DNA of 64,000 nucleotides from Myxococcales bacterium (GTDB lineage Bacteria > Myxococcota_A > Polyangia > Nannocystales > Nannocystaceae): contig JACKDU010000007.1 in the NCBI GenBank assembly GCA_020633335.1, positions 186,001-250,000 on the forward strand. The letters are read 5' to 3'. A program made the translations under genes and the position numbers. Positions 1 to 8,968 of this stretch are shown one piece after another. Numbering within the stretch: position 1 is the stretch's first letter; every line of letters begins with the position of its first letter. The notes under the pieces are model-generated. The model saw only the letters and a program-made list of their open reading frames with translations. It did no database searches and had not been told where the DNA came from.

Positions 1-351
1 CCAGGGCCGGGTCTGAGCGCGATTCGGACCCTTCACGGAGATCGCGCAATCGCGCGTGCGGAAAGTGCGCCACGCGCGATTTCAAAAAAGTGCTTGGATC
101 TCAAAGGCTTAGAAATTCCCCCTGGAGCTGACTTGCCCCCGCCGAGCGACCTTGAGTAGAACCTCCCCCCCGGCAAGCGCGACCGCACGCGGTCACCACG
201 GATCCCCAGGCCGACACACAGCCCTTCGCCACCCCCCGCGCAAATCTCCTACGCAGGGTGTGGATAGGTCTCTTTTCGTCCGCGAAAAGCGCTGTGATCT
301 CGACTACATGCGGGTATCCACAGGACCCCATCAACTTGTGGACGGAGGCCC
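1..351. other. Noncoding region upstream of dnaA
   Basis: I see no convincing gene here. The left part (about 80-120) is A+T-richer than its surroundings and could carry a promoter. The right part holds two DnaA-box-like nonamers, listed separately. The gene that often lies next to dnaA (rpmH) is not recognisable in either direction. Confidence 0.6.
259..322. promoter_or_regulatory. Two DnaA-box-like sites upstream of dnaA
   Basis: TGTGGATAG at 259-267 (reverse complement CTATCCACA) and GTATCCACA at 314-322 each differ from the consensus TTATCCACA by one base. The second lies 30 bases before the dnaA start. DnaA boxes here usually mean autoregulation of dnaA and may also be part of a split origin. 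Their binding is inferred, not shown. Confidence 0.6.
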
Positions 352-1773
352 ATGAGCGACATTTGGAGTGAGGCACTGGAGGGACTTGAACCGCGACTCG
401 GCGCCCAGACCTTCGACCTCTGGCTCCGACCGATCGCCCTCCGGAAGGTCGAGGACGACCGCCTCCACCTGACCGCGCCCAGCCGCTTCATGAAGGAGTG
501 GTTTGAGAACCACTACCTCGGCGTCGTCCTCGACGAGATCCGCGCGCGCGAAGGCCGCGCTTTCAAGGTCGAGATCGAGGTCCTGAGCGCGGAGGAGCCC
601 CGCGAGATCGTCCCGGCGAGCGCCGCCCGCACCAGGGCGCTCGAGCCGACCCCGGCTCCGGCGCCGACCGCGGTCGCTGCACCGGCGCCGGCCGCGCCCG
701 TGCAGGTGCTCGCCCAGCGCCCGCGGGCCGAGGCCCCGAACCTCTCGCCGCGCTACCGCTTTGAGAGCTTCATCCACGGCGCCTCCAACGAGCTCGCGGC
801 CTCGGCCGCCTGGGCGGTCGCCCAGGAGCCCGGCGCCCGCTTCAACCCGCTCTTCATCTATGGCGGCGTCGGCCTCGGCAAGACCCACCTCCTCCACGCG
901 GTCGGCCACTACCTCCACGCCACCCGGCCGGAGCTCCGGATCACCCTCCAGAGCGCCGAGCGCTTCATGAACGAGTTCATCACCTCGGTCCGGGCCAACG
1001 CCTTCGACGAGTTCCGTCGGCGCTACCGCGACGAGTGCGACGTCCTCCTGATCGACGACATCCAGTTCATCGCCGGCCGCGACCGGACGATGGACGAGTT
1101 CTTCCACGTCTTCAACGCGCTCTACGAGGCCGGCAAGCAGATCGTCGTCACCGCCGATCGGGTCCCCGCCGACATGCAGGGGATGGAGGACCGCCTGACC
1201 TCGCGGCTCAACTGGGGCCTGGTCGCCGACGTCAAGGCGCCGGACCTCGAGACGCGGGTGGCGATCCTCCGGCAGAAGGCCGAGTCCGACCGGATCGAGA
1301 TCAGCGACGCGGTCACCCTCCACATCGCCACCCTGATCCGCTCCAACGTCCGCGAGCTCGAGGGGGCGCTGGTCCGGGTGTCGACCTTCGCCGCCCTCAA
1401 GGGGGTGCCGATCACGGCCGAGTTCGCGTCGTCGGTGCTCGGCGACCAGGCGACCCCCGAGTCGAGCGCGCCGCTGACGATCGAGGCGATCCAGAAGGCG
1501 GTCGCCAACCACTTCTCGGTGCGGATCGCCGACCTCAAGGGCCCGCGCCGACACAAGGGGATCGCCCGGCCGCGGATGATCGCGATGTACCTCGCGCGCC
1601 AGATGACGACCGCGTCCTTCCCCGAGATCGGCCTCCGCTTCGGCGGCAAGGACCACTCGACGGTGATCAACGCGTGCAAGCGGATCGACGCGCTGCAGGC
1701 CCACGAGCCGGAGCTCGCGGCCAGCGTCCAGGCGCTGCGCTCGCTCCTCTCTGGGAGCATGGCCTCGGCCTGA
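352..1773 (+). CDS. dnaA: Chromosomal replication initiator DnaA
   Basis: This 473-residue AAA+ protein binds DnaA boxes and opens the origin. Domain I is residues 1-80, followed by a Pro/Ala-rich linker of about 50 residues. The ATPase starts near 135, with Walker A GGVGLGKT at 171-178 and Walker B LLIDDIQF at 232-239. The C-terminal DNA-binding domain carries the family signature around GGKDHSTVINACKRI (about 430-445). Length and domain order are normal. It heads the dnaA-dnaN-recF-gyrB block. DnaA-box-like sites on both sides suggest autoregulation. The ATG at 352 gives the expected N-terminus (MSDIWSEALEGLE). Confidence 0.98.
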   Translation: MSDIWSEALEGLEPRLGAQTFDLWLRPIALRKVEDDRLHLTAPSRFMKEWFENHYLGVVLDEIRAREGRAFKVEIEVLSAEEPREIVPASAARTRALEPTPAPAPTAVAAPAPAAPVQVLAQRPRAEAPNLSPRYRFESFIHGASNELAASAAWAVAQEPGARFNPLFIYGGVGLGKTHLLHAVGHYLHATRPELRITLQSAERFMNEFITSVRANAFDEFRRRYRDECDVLLIDDIQFIAGRDRTMDEFFHVFNALYEAGKQIVVTADRVPADMQGMEDRLTSRLNWGLVADVKAPDLETRVAILRQKAESDRIEISDAVTLHIATLIRSNVRELEGALVRVSTFAALKGVPITAEFASSVLGDQATPESSAPLTIEAIQKAVANHFSVRIADLKGPRRHKGIARPRMIAMYLARQMTTASFPEIGLRFGGKDHSTVINACKRIDALQAHEPELAASVQALRSLLSGSMASA

Positions 1774-2346
1774 GCTCCGCGGCGCAGCTGGCCGCCGCTG
1801 GTGCGGCAGCATGGCGATGGAAGCGGACGTGGCGACCCTCTCGGGCGCTCCGTCCGCTTCGTCGCGATCCCCGAGCGGAGCGCCTCGCTGGACGTCCTCT
1901 CGCCGGCCTCGGCGGCGCCGCCGGCCTCCTGGCCAGGGACGCTGACAGACGCCCTCGTCGACCTCTTGCGAGCGGCGTCGTCGGACGATCGCGACGGCGT
2001 CAGATCCGTCGTCCCGGGAGTCAGGTCACGACCAACGCGTCGACCTTCACGTCGATCATCCACCCACCCCTTCATCCACAGCGGTGTGGAGGAGAGCCTG
2101 GTGATATCCTGCGGAGCGGCGATCCCGGGCAGCGCTTGTGGAGAGACCGGCCACAGCTCCACAGCCACCCCCACCTCGGTTGGCGAAAAAAAGCCATGGA
2201 TCCCGCGCGGATCTGCGGCACTATCCCCACCCCACAGGCAGATCAGGATCAAGATTAAAAATTAAATTAAAGAAATTGATCTGATCTAAAGACTCCGCGC
2301 ACCACCCGAGCACGTCCCGCACACCCCCGGTACTCAAGAGGCCTCG
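1774..2346. other. Candidate replication origin (oriC) between dnaA and dnaN
   Basis: This 573-base gap has no convincing gene. It holds one near-consensus DnaA box (TCATCCACA, 2072-2080), further degenerate ones (for example CTATCCCCA at 2221-2229, two mismatches, and TGTGGA cores near 2085 and 2138), and then an A+T-rich block at about 2251-2290 in otherwise very G+C-rich DNA. Four GATC tetramers flank that block (2241, 2247, 2278, 2283). DnaA boxes next to an A+T-rich stretch beside dnaA are the usual layout of a bacterial oriC with its unwinding element. That this is the working origin is an inference from position and composition. Confidence 0.62.
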
Positions 2347-3447
2347 ATGGAATTCGAGATCGAACAGTCCAAGCTCCTCTCCGCCCTCTCGCTCGCGCAG
2401 ACCGTCGCCGATCGTCGCAGCACGATGCCGGTCCTCGCCAACGTCCTGATGCGCGCGACGAAGGACGGCAAGCTCGTCTGCTCGGCCACCGACATGATGA
2501 TCGCGCTGACCGAGAGCGTCCCCGCGGAGGTCATGGATCCCGGCGTCCTCGCGCTCGACGTCCGCCACCTCCACTCGGTGGTCCGCACCCTCCCCGACCG
2601 GCCGATCCGCATCAAGGGCCTCGACAACCACTGGGCGCAGCTCACGGTCGGCCGCTCCGAGTTCAAGTTCATGGGGATGACGCCGGGCGACTTCCCGGAG
2701 CTCCCCGACGGCCGCGGCCTCGCCTTCACCCGGGTCATGGGTCACGCGCTCGCCGACATGATCCAGAAGACCCAGTTCTCGGTGTCGACCGATGAGGCCC
2801 GGGTCAACCTCAACGGCGTCCTCTTCGAGTGCGACGGCGAGACCGCGACGATGGTCTCGACCGACGGCCACCGCCTCACCAAGTACACCGTGCCGCTCAC
2901 CGGCCCGAAGCTCGCCAGCGGGATCATCATCCCCCGCAAGGGCATGCTCGAGCTCCGCAAGGTCCTCGACCGGGTCGACGCCGAGGTCGAGCTCGCGGTC
3001 GACGACCAGCACGTCTTCCTCCAGACCGAGAGCCTCCTCCTCTCGGTCAAGCTCAACAACGTCACCTTCCCGCCCTACAAGCAGGTGATCCCTGGCCAGC
3101 ACAAGCGCCGGGTGACCGCCCTCCGTGACGAGCTCGTCGACGTCCTCCGGCGGGCCGAGGTGATGGCCCCCGAGAAGACCGCGACCGTCCGCCTGGAGCT
3201 CGGTGAGCACCGCCTCACGCTCACCGCGGACAACCCTGACCGCGGCGTCGCCCGTCAGGAGATCGAGATCGAGTACGACGGCGATCGCCTGGTCGCCGGC
3301 TTCAACGCCCGCTACTTGATCGAGGTCCTCGAGGCGATCGACACCCCGAAGGTGCACCTCGACTTCCAGGGCGAGCTCGACCCCTGCGTGGTTCGCCCGG
3401 TCGAGGGCCCCGACTTCCTCGGCGTCGTCATGCCGATGCGGATCTGA
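2347..3447 (+). CDS. dnaN: DNA polymerase III beta subunit (sliding clamp)
   Basis: This 366-residue protein is the ring-shaped processivity clamp of the replicative polymerase. The sequence is full length and fits the family throughout: an N-terminal MEFEIEQSKLLSALSLAQ segment, the central TDGHRLTKY motif of the second domain, and a C-terminal end with VVMPMRI, as usual for the clamp's terminal hydrophobic residues. It follows the candidate origin and is 15 bases upstream of recF, so the two are probably cotranscribed. No SD-like sequence is obvious; the ATG is fixed by the conserved N-terminus. Confidence 0.98.
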   Translation: MEFEIEQSKLLSALSLAQTVADRRSTMPVLANVLMRATKDGKLVCSATDMMIALTESVPAEVMDPGVLALDVRHLHSVVRTLPDRPIRIKGLDNHWAQLTVGRSEFKFMGMTPGDFPELPDGRGLAFTRVMGHALADMIQKTQFSVSTDEARVNLNGVLFECDGETATMVSTDGHRLTKYTVPLTGPKLASGIIIPRKGMLELRKVLDRVDAEVELAVDDQHVFLQTESLLLSVKLNNVTFPPYKQVIPGQHKRRVTALRDELVDVLRRAEVMAPEKTATVRLELGEHRLTLTADNPDRGVARQEIEIEYDGDRLVAGFNARYLIEVLEAIDTPKVHLDFQGELDPCVVRPVEGPDFLGVVMPMRI

Positions 3448-3462
3448 GGCGCTGCTCCAGCG

Positions 3463-4599
3463 GTGGAGATCCAGCACCTCAGCGTCCGCGACTTCCGCAA
3501 CCTGGCGCTGGCCGAGCTCGACCTCGGCCAGCGCTTCACGGTGCTCTTCGGCGAGAACGGCGCGGGCAAGACCAACCTCGTCGAGGCCATCTACCTGATC
3601 TCGACCCTGCGCTCGTTCCGGGTGAGCGAGCTCGGGCCGCTGATCCGCGAGGGCGCCGAGTCGGCCCACGTCGAGCTCCGCGGCCGCGACCTCGGCCTCG
3701 ACCTGAGCAGCCGCCTCGGGGTGAACCTCGTCCGCAGCGGCCGCTCGGTGCGACGCTCGGCGATCGCCGACGGCAAGACGATCCGGGCCGCGGCTGATTT
3801 CTACGGGAGGGCGCGCTCGATCCTCTTCACGCCGGAGGACCTCGGGGTGCTGCGGGGATCGCCGGCGGGTCGTCGCAACTTCCTCGACCGGGTCATCTTT
3901 GCCCGTGAGCGGGCGCACATCGGTGATATCCAGGCCTACGAGAAGGTCCTCCGCTCGCGCAACCAGGTCCTCCGCGGCGACCACAGCCGGGCGACCCGCG
4001 ATCACCTCCTCGAGACCTACGAGGTCGCCCTCGGCGAGCTCGGCTCCCGGATCTGGTCGCGGCGGGAGGCCCTGGTCGACGCCCTGCGGCCCTCCTTCGT
4101 CAGCGCCTTCACCCAGATCCACGGCGGCGGACGGGTCGCCGCGGTCCGCTACGCCCCCCGCCTCGGCAGCGTCGCCGAGGGCGAGCGGGAGGCCGCCCTC
4201 CGGGACTCCCTCCAACGCCGACGCGGCGACGACCTGGCGCGGGGGACGACGACCGTGGGGCCCCACCGCGACGACCTGGAGATGAGCCTCGACGACCACG
4301 GGGTCGGGACCTTCGCCTCCCAAGGGCAGACCCGGGCGCTGGTCCTCGCCTTCAAGATCGCCGAGGTCCGCGGCGCCCGCGAGCTCTCCGGGGAGCCGCC
4401 GCTCCTCCTTCTGGACGATGTCTCGAGCGAGCTCGATCCCCAGCGCAACGCCCGGCTCTTCGAGGCCCTGACCGCGGATGCGGGCCAGTGTGTACTGACG
4501 ACCACAGCGCCCCATTTTGTCCGCCTCGGCGAGGCCGCCGACGCGCGCTTCGTCGAGGTCGCTGGCGGCCTCCTGCGGGACTCGACAAAGCCCGCGTAG
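3463..4599 (+). CDS. recF: DNA replication and repair protein RecF
   Basis: This 378-residue SMC-like ATPase loads RecA at single-strand gaps together with RecO and RecR. Walker A is GENGAGKT at residues 30-37. The ABC-type signature lies in the FASQGQTRALVLAFK segment, followed by the Walker B stretch LLLLDDVSSELD. The start is a GTG chosen because the next residues (EIQHLSVRDFRNL) match the conserved RecF N-terminus. The gene lies 15 bases after dnaN. A short hairpin with a T-rich tail at about 4612-4630 may weakly end the transcript before gyrB. Confidence 0.97.
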   Translation: MEIQHLSVRDFRNLALAELDLGQRFTVLFGENGAGKTNLVEAIYLISTLRSFRVSELGPLIREGAESAHVELRGRDLGLDLSSRLGVNLVRSGRSVRRSAIADGKTIRAAADFYGRARSILFTPEDLGVLRGSPAGRRNFLDRVIFARERAHIGDIQAYEKVLRSRNQVLRGDHSRATRDHLLETYEVALGELGSRIWSRREALVDALRPSFVSAFTQIHGGGRVAAVRYAPRLGSVAEGEREAALRDSLQRRRGDDLARGTTTVGPHRDDLEMSLDDHGVGTFASQGQTRALVLAFKIAEVRGARELSGEPPLLLLDDVSSELDPQRNARLFEALTADAGQCVLTTTAPHFVRLGEAADARFVEVAGGLLRDSTKPA

Positions 4600-4665
4600 G
4601 TGGGTCAGAAGCGCCGATTTTGGCGGTTTTCTGGGGGCGTTGTTCCTGGCGATGAGGGGCCGATC

Positions 4666-4675
4666 ATGGTAGCCT
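4666..4675 (+). promoter_or_regulatory. Possible extended -10 element for gyrB
   Basis: CATGGTAGCCT-like sequence places TAGCCT at 4670-4675 after a TGG, 75 bases before the gyrB start. The same TGGTAGCCT occurs before carD (8192-8200). No good -35 hexamer is seen here, so this is only a candidate. Confidence 0.35.
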
Positions 4676-4750
4676 CCGCCGGCCCTTTGAGGCCCCCGAA
4701 GGCGCTGCCCAGCGCCGCCTCCGGGCCCCCGAGCGCAGAGCGGCGAAGCC

Positions 4751-7225
4751 ATGCAGAACGTCGATAAGCAGCCGAATCCGGCCGAGTACAACGCGGAGTC
4801 GATTTCCGTCCTCGAGGGCCTCGAGGCCGTCCGGAAGCGGCCGGGCATGTACATCGGCGACACCAGCGACGGCTCGGGCCTCCACAAGATGGTCTTCGAG
4901 GTCGTCGACAACTCGATCGACGAGGCGCTCGCCGGCCACTGCGACAACATCGAGGTCGTGATCCACCTCGACGGCTCGGTCTCGGTCGAGGACAACGGCC
5001 GCGGGATCCCGGTCGGGCCGATGGAGCACGCGGGCAAGACGGTCGACGCCGCGATCGTCATCCTCACCGTCCTCCACGCCGGCGGCAAGTTCAACAACCA
5101 GGCCTACAAGGTCTCGGGCGGCCTCCACGGCGTCGGCGTCTCGGTGGTCAACGCCCTCAGCGACTCGCTCGAGCTCGACATCTGGCGCGAGGGCAAGGCC
5201 CACCGGGTCCGCTTCGCCCGCGGCAACCCGCTCGGGCCCCTCGAGGTCCTCGGCTCGTCGGAGCGCCGCGGCACCCGGGTCACCTTCCACCCGGACCCGC
5301 TGATCTTCAGCGACATCGAGATCGACTTCGAGATCCTGGCCCAGCGCTTCCGCGAGCTCTCGTACCTCAACCAGGGCGTGAAGATCACGCTCCGCGACCT
5401 CCGCAGCGGCCGCGAGCGGGTCTTCGACGGCGAGGGCGGGATCGTCTCCTTCGTCAAGCTCCTCGCCCAGAACAAGACCGCGGTCGGCGACCTGATCGAG
5501 ATCAGCGGCGACATCCCCTTCGAGATCGATGGCAAGGAGGCGACCCTCGGGGTCCAGGTCGCGCTCCAGTGGACCGACGCCTACCAGGAGAACATCCTCT
5601 CCTTCACCAACAACATCGCCAACCGCGACGGCGGCACCCACCTCACCGGGCTCCGGACCGCGCTGACCAAGGTCGTCAACAGCTACGCCGGCGACCAAAA
5701 CCTCCTCAAGGGCCACAAGGGGACGCTCTCCGGCGAGGACATCCGCGAGGGGATCGTCGGCATCATCTCAATCAAGCACCCTGACCCAAAGTTCAGCTCG
5801 CAGATCAAGGACAAGCTGGTCTCGGGCGAGGTCACGGGGCTGGTCTCGACGGTGGTCACCGAGGCGCTGAGCCGCCACCTCGAGGAGAACCCGAAGAACT
5901 CGCGCCTGGTCGTCGAGAAGGCGCTCCTGGCCGCGCGCGCGCGGGCGGCCGCCCGCAAGGCCCGCGAGACGATCACCCGCAAGGGGATCCTCGACGGCCT
6001 CTCGCTCCCCGGCAAGCTCGCCGACTGCCAGGAGCGCAACCCCGAGGCGGCCGAGCTCTTCATCGTCGAGGGTGACTCGGCGGGCGGCTCCGCGAAGCAG
6101 GGCCGCGATCGCCGGACCCAGGCGATCCTCCCGCTCCGCGGCAAGATCCTCAACGTCGAGAAGGCGCGCCTCGACAAGATGCTCTCGAGCCAGGAGATCA
6201 TCACGCTGATCACCGCGCTCGGCACCGGCGTCGGCGAGGACAACTACAACATCGACAAGCTCCGCTACCACACGATCGTCATCATGACGGACGCGGACGT
6301 CGACGGCTCGCACATCCGGACGCTGCTCCTGACCTTCTTCTACCGCCACTTCCCCGAGATCATCGAGCGCGGCTACCTCTACATCGCCCAGCCGCCGCTC
6401 TACAAGGTGAAGGCCGGCAAGAAGGAGGTCTACCTCAAGAACGAGGCGGCGCTCGACAACTACGTGATCGAGAACGCGCTCGGAGACATCGAGCTCCTGG
6501 TCGGCGAGCACGAGGTCTCGCGCGAGGTCCTCACCGAGATCGCCCGCAAGGGGCTCCGCTACCGATCGATCCTCGACGCGCTCGCGCGCGAGCACCGGCC
6601 GGCGGTGATCGAGGCGGTCCTCGATCGGATCGAGGCCGACGAGCTGGCGGCGGTGCTCGCCAAGCTCGGGAGCGAGGCCGACGCGGTCGCGCTCGCCGAG
6701 CTCCTGGTCACCGAGATCCGGTCGACGATGAGCGAGGGCAAGATCGACTTCCAGATCGTCGATGACGCCGGAGACAGCGCCCGCCGGGCGATCCGCCTCC
6801 AGATCTTCGCCGACGGAGTCACCCAGTACGAGACCATCGACGCCGAGATCCTCGGCTCGCCGGAGCTCGCCGAGCTCTCACGGATCCGCACGTCCATCAC
6901 CAACCTGGGCGGCTCGACCTTCACGCTGCGGCGGCCGAAGGGCGAGGAGATCCAGCCGCGGCGCCTCGTCGACCTCGTCCAGCATATCGGCGAGATCGGC
7001 CGCAGTGGGCTCCAGATCCAGCGCTACAAGGGCCTCGGCGAGATGAACCCGGAGCAGCTCTGGGAGACGACGATGGACCCGACGCGCCGCGCCCTCCTCA
7101 AGGTGCGGATCGGCGATCGCCTCGAGGCCGACCAGGTCTTCTCGGTGCTGATGGGCGACAACGTCGAGCCGCGCCGCGAGTTCATCACCAGCAACGCGCT
7201 CAACGCCCGGAACCTCGACGTGTAG
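4751..7225 (+). CDS. gyrB: DNA gyrase subunit B
   Basis: This 824-residue type IIA topoisomerase subunit hydrolyses ATP and, with GyrA, introduces negative supercoils. The GHKL ATPase domain shows VVDNSIDEALAGH and the glycine motifs DNGRGIP and SGGLHGVGVSVVNA. The transducer domain follows. The TOPRIM domain has EGDSAGGSAKQGRDR near residue 440 and the acidic MTDADVDGSHI near 515. A long insert between about 560 and 740 makes the protein as long as Gram-negative GyrB rather than the shorter Gram-positive type. The C-terminal RYKGLGEMNPEQLWETTMDP is intact. GyrA is not in the window. Confidence 0.98.
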   Translation: MQNVDKQPNPAEYNAESISVLEGLEAVRKRPGMYIGDTSDGSGLHKMVFEVVDNSIDEALAGHCDNIEVVIHLDGSVSVEDNGRGIPVGPMEHAGKTVDAAIVILTVLHAGGKFNNQAYKVSGGLHGVGVSVVNALSDSLELDIWREGKAHRVRFARGNPLGPLEVLGSSERRGTRVTFHPDPLIFSDIEIDFEILAQRFRELSYLNQGVKITLRDLRSGRERVFDGEGGIVSFVKLLAQNKTAVGDLIEISGDIPFEIDGKEATLGVQVALQWTDAYQENILSFTNNIANRDGGTHLTGLRTALTKVVNSYAGDQNLLKGHKGTLSGEDIREGIVGIISIKHPDPKFSSQIKDKLVSGEVTGLVSTVVTEALSRHLEENPKNSRLVVEKALLAARARAAARKARETITRKGILDGLSLPGKLADCQERNPEAAELFIVEGDSAGGSAKQGRDRRTQAILPLRGKILNVEKARLDKMLSSQEIITLITALGTGVGEDNYNIDKLRYHTIVIMTDADVDGSHIRTLLLTFFYRHFPEIIERGYLYIAQPPLYKVKAGKKEVYLKNEAALDNYVIENALGDIELLVGEHEVSREVLTEIARKGLRYRSILDALAREHRPAVIEAVLDRIEADELAAVLAKLGSEADAVALAELLVTEIRSTMSEGKIDFQIVDDAGDSARRAIRLQIFADGVTQYETIDAEILGSPELAELSRIRTSITNLGGSTFTLRRPKGEEIQPRRLVDLVQHIGEIGRSGLQIQRYKGLGEMNPEQLWETTMDPTRRALLKVRIGDRLEADQVFSVLMGDNVEPRREFITSNALNARNLDV

Positions 7226-7397
7226 CGGGCGCGCGAGAGCGACTCTGCGACGGGCGGCGACTCGATCACCGCGGCGCGGTAGCGCGACGCGGCGAGCTTG
7301 ACCGCGGCATCGCGGCGTGTGAGGGGCGCATGACGTCGCTGGCGAGCGGGCCTTCGTCACCGGGCACGCGCTCGATGCACTTGCTCAGAACTTTTGA

Positions 7398-7435
7398 ACC
7401 CGCGGTCGACGACAGCTCCGGTCGTCTCCGCGGGT
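7398..7435. terminator. Bidirectional terminator-like hairpin after gyrB
   Basis: An 8-bp stem ACCCGCGG / CCGCGGGT (7398-7405 / 7428-7435) encloses a second 6-bp stem GACGAC / GTCGTC (7408-7413 / 7421-7426) with a 7-base loop. It lies between gyrB and the convergent lipoprotein gene, where a shared terminator is expected. There is no clean T tract. Confidence 0.6.
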
Positions 7436-7487
7436 CTTCGTCGTTCGTCAACGAAGCGCAGGAGAGGCGAGCGTCGCTCGCTCCGCG

Positions 7488-7985
7488 CTAGTTGAGGTAC
7501 TTGATCTCGGTGATGCTGCCGCTCACGACCGAGACCTCGATCTCGCTCGAGGTGCCGTCACACTCGAGGTTGCTGGCGACGTAGCGCCCAGCCTTCGGAC
7601 CGCTCGTGCAGCGGATATACGTGTGGGCGCGGGCGTCGCCGCGGTTCTGGGTGTCCGCCGGCGGGCCCCAGGCCATGAAGGCGCCGAACTCGTGGAAGCC
7701 CGGGCGAAGCTCGCCGCCCTGAACAGCCTGGCGCTCCTCCGCCGGGAGCGCGGTCCATTTCGCCCAGAGGCCCTTGTCCTCGAGGAACGACTGACGCTCG
7801 GACTCCTTGAGCTTGAGGAAGGCTTGCTGGTCCTCGGGCGTCGGGAGGTTGTAGTAGAACTGGCGCGTGAGCGGCGGCAAGCGCTCCGGCGTCGTCGCGC
7901 AGGCGATGGAGAGCAGGAGCGACGCGGCCCCAAGGAGCCTCGGGATGGCGGCGAAACGGGGCCTGCGGGTACGCCAGCGCGGCAT
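7488..7985 (-). CDS. Predicted lipoprotein of unknown function
   Basis: About 165 residues, no family recognised. From the ATG at 7985 the protein has a basic start (MPRWRTRRPRF), a hydrophobic stretch and a lipobox ending LLLSIAC, so it should be an exported lipoprotein. The mature part is soluble-looking, with an early charged helix-like stretch (PEDQQAFLKLKESERQSFLEDKG) and a small C-terminal part with two cysteines. An upstream in-frame start would add 21 residues before this signal peptide and is less likely. It converges on gyrB and diverges from carD. Confidence 0.7.
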   Translation of the reverse strand: MPRWRTRRPRFAAIPRLLGAASLLLSIACATTPERLPPLTRQFYYNLPTPEDQQAFLKLKESERQSFLEDKGLWAKWTALPAEERQAVQGGELRPGFHEFGAFMAWGPPADTQNRGDARAHTYIRCTSGPKAGRYVASNLECDGTSSEIEVSVVSGSITEIKYLN

Positions 7986-8139
7986 GGCGGCAATGATAAT
8001 GAAGATGCGCCGCCCGGCAAGCACGCGATGCATCGCTTTTCGGGGCACTTACACTGGCTTCTGTGGCGACAGGAGCGTGCCTGGGGGGCGTCCGCGGGCC
8101 GTCGCGGATCGTCCCGGATGAAGACGTAGTGTTGCCAAA

Positions 8140-8156
8140 CTCACGCAATGCGTGAG
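8140..8156. promoter_or_regulatory. Perfect palindrome upstream of the carD promoter
   Basis: CTCACGCA-A-TGCGTGAG is an exact 8-bp inverted repeat with one central base, in the gap between the divergent lipoprotein and carD genes and 14 bases before the carD -35 candidate. The placement suits an operator or activator site. The binding protein is unknown. Confidence 0.5.
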
Positions 8157-8170
8157 ATCGCCCGCGCCCG

Positions 8171-8200
8171 TTGACTCGCGTTTTGCTGGCGTGGTAGCCT
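8171..8200 (+). promoter_or_regulatory. Sigma-70-type promoter of carD
   Basis: TTGACT at 8171-8176 and TAGCCT at 8195-8200 are separated by 18 bases. The predicted transcript would have a leader of about 40 bases before the ATG at 8248. Confidence 0.6.
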
Positions 8201-8247
8201 AGCGGAACGTCGGGGGGACGCTTTTGGACGCCCCCTTGGAACAGTTC

Positions 8248-8763
8248 ATGACTGATTTCAAGGTCGGGGAGAAGGCCGTATACCCAGGCCACGGCGTCGC
8301 CGAGATCATCGGAATCGAGCGGCGCGAGTTCTCGGGAAAGACCCTGGAGTTCTATGTCCTCCGGGTCCTCGAGAACGACATGAAGGTGATGGTCCCGAAG
8401 CGGAACGCCGAGAACGTCGGCCTCCGCCAGATCGTCGCCGGCGACCAGATCCAGGAGGTCTACGAGGTCCTCAACCGCCGCGGGGAGAAGATCTCGACGG
8501 CGACCTGGAACCGCCGGCACCGCGAGTACATGGAGAAGATCAAGACCGGCTCGCTGCCGGCCATCGCCTCCGTGATGCGCGATCTCTGCATCCTTCGGGG
8601 CGACAAGGACCTCTCCTTCGGCGAGCGGAAGATGCTCGACACGGCCCGCACGCTCCTGGTGCAGGAGCTCGCGCTCGCCAAGGGTGTCGACGAGGTGTCG
8701 ATGGCCCAGGAGCTCGAGGATCTCTTCGCGCTCGAGCCCGGACGCGCGGCGTCGGCGTCGTAG
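8248..8763 (+). CDS. carD: CdnL/CarD-family RNA polymerase-binding regulator
   Basis: A 171-residue CdnL-type protein. Family members bind the beta subunit of RNA polymerase and stabilise open complexes, especially at rRNA promoters, and CdnL is essential in Myxococcus. The N-terminal RNAP-interaction domain is clear (FKVGEKAVYPGHGVAEIIGIE). The C-terminal helical domain includes TWNRRHREYMEKIKTGS and GDKDLSFGERKMLDTARTLL, both family hallmarks. I chose ATG 8248 because the family begins a few residues before the FK-G-AVYPG motif. A TTG at 8224 would add eight residues. It lacks the HMGA-like tail of full-length CarD, so it is CdnL-like. The symbol follows the family name. Confidence 0.93.
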   Translation: MTDFKVGEKAVYPGHGVAEIIGIERREFSGKTLEFYVLRVLENDMKVMVPKRNAENVGLRQIVAGDQIQEVYEVLNRRGEKISTATWNRRHREYMEKIKTGSLPAIASVMRDLCILRGDKDLSFGERKMLDTARTLLVQELALAKGVDEVSMAQELEDLFALEPGRAASAS

Positions 8764-8968
8764 CGCGGCTCGCTGGCACGACGAGGGGCAGCCTCGTCCT
8801 GAAGTGCTGGGGTGATCTGCACGGCGCGAGGCTCGTGTGCGACGGCGATTCGCGTGGCCCGATGCGCCGACTCGCGGCTCGCGGCCTCGCCGTGCGCGAG
8901 GTTGAGCCGCGTGCAGAGGCGCTCCGCGCCACCGCACGTCCGCCGCCCCAATGGCTCGCTCGCTCCGG

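Noticed and set aside
8780..8798. GACGAGG/CCTCGTC hairpin after carD as a terminator
   Set aside because: Only a 7-bp stem and no T tract; too weak to list.
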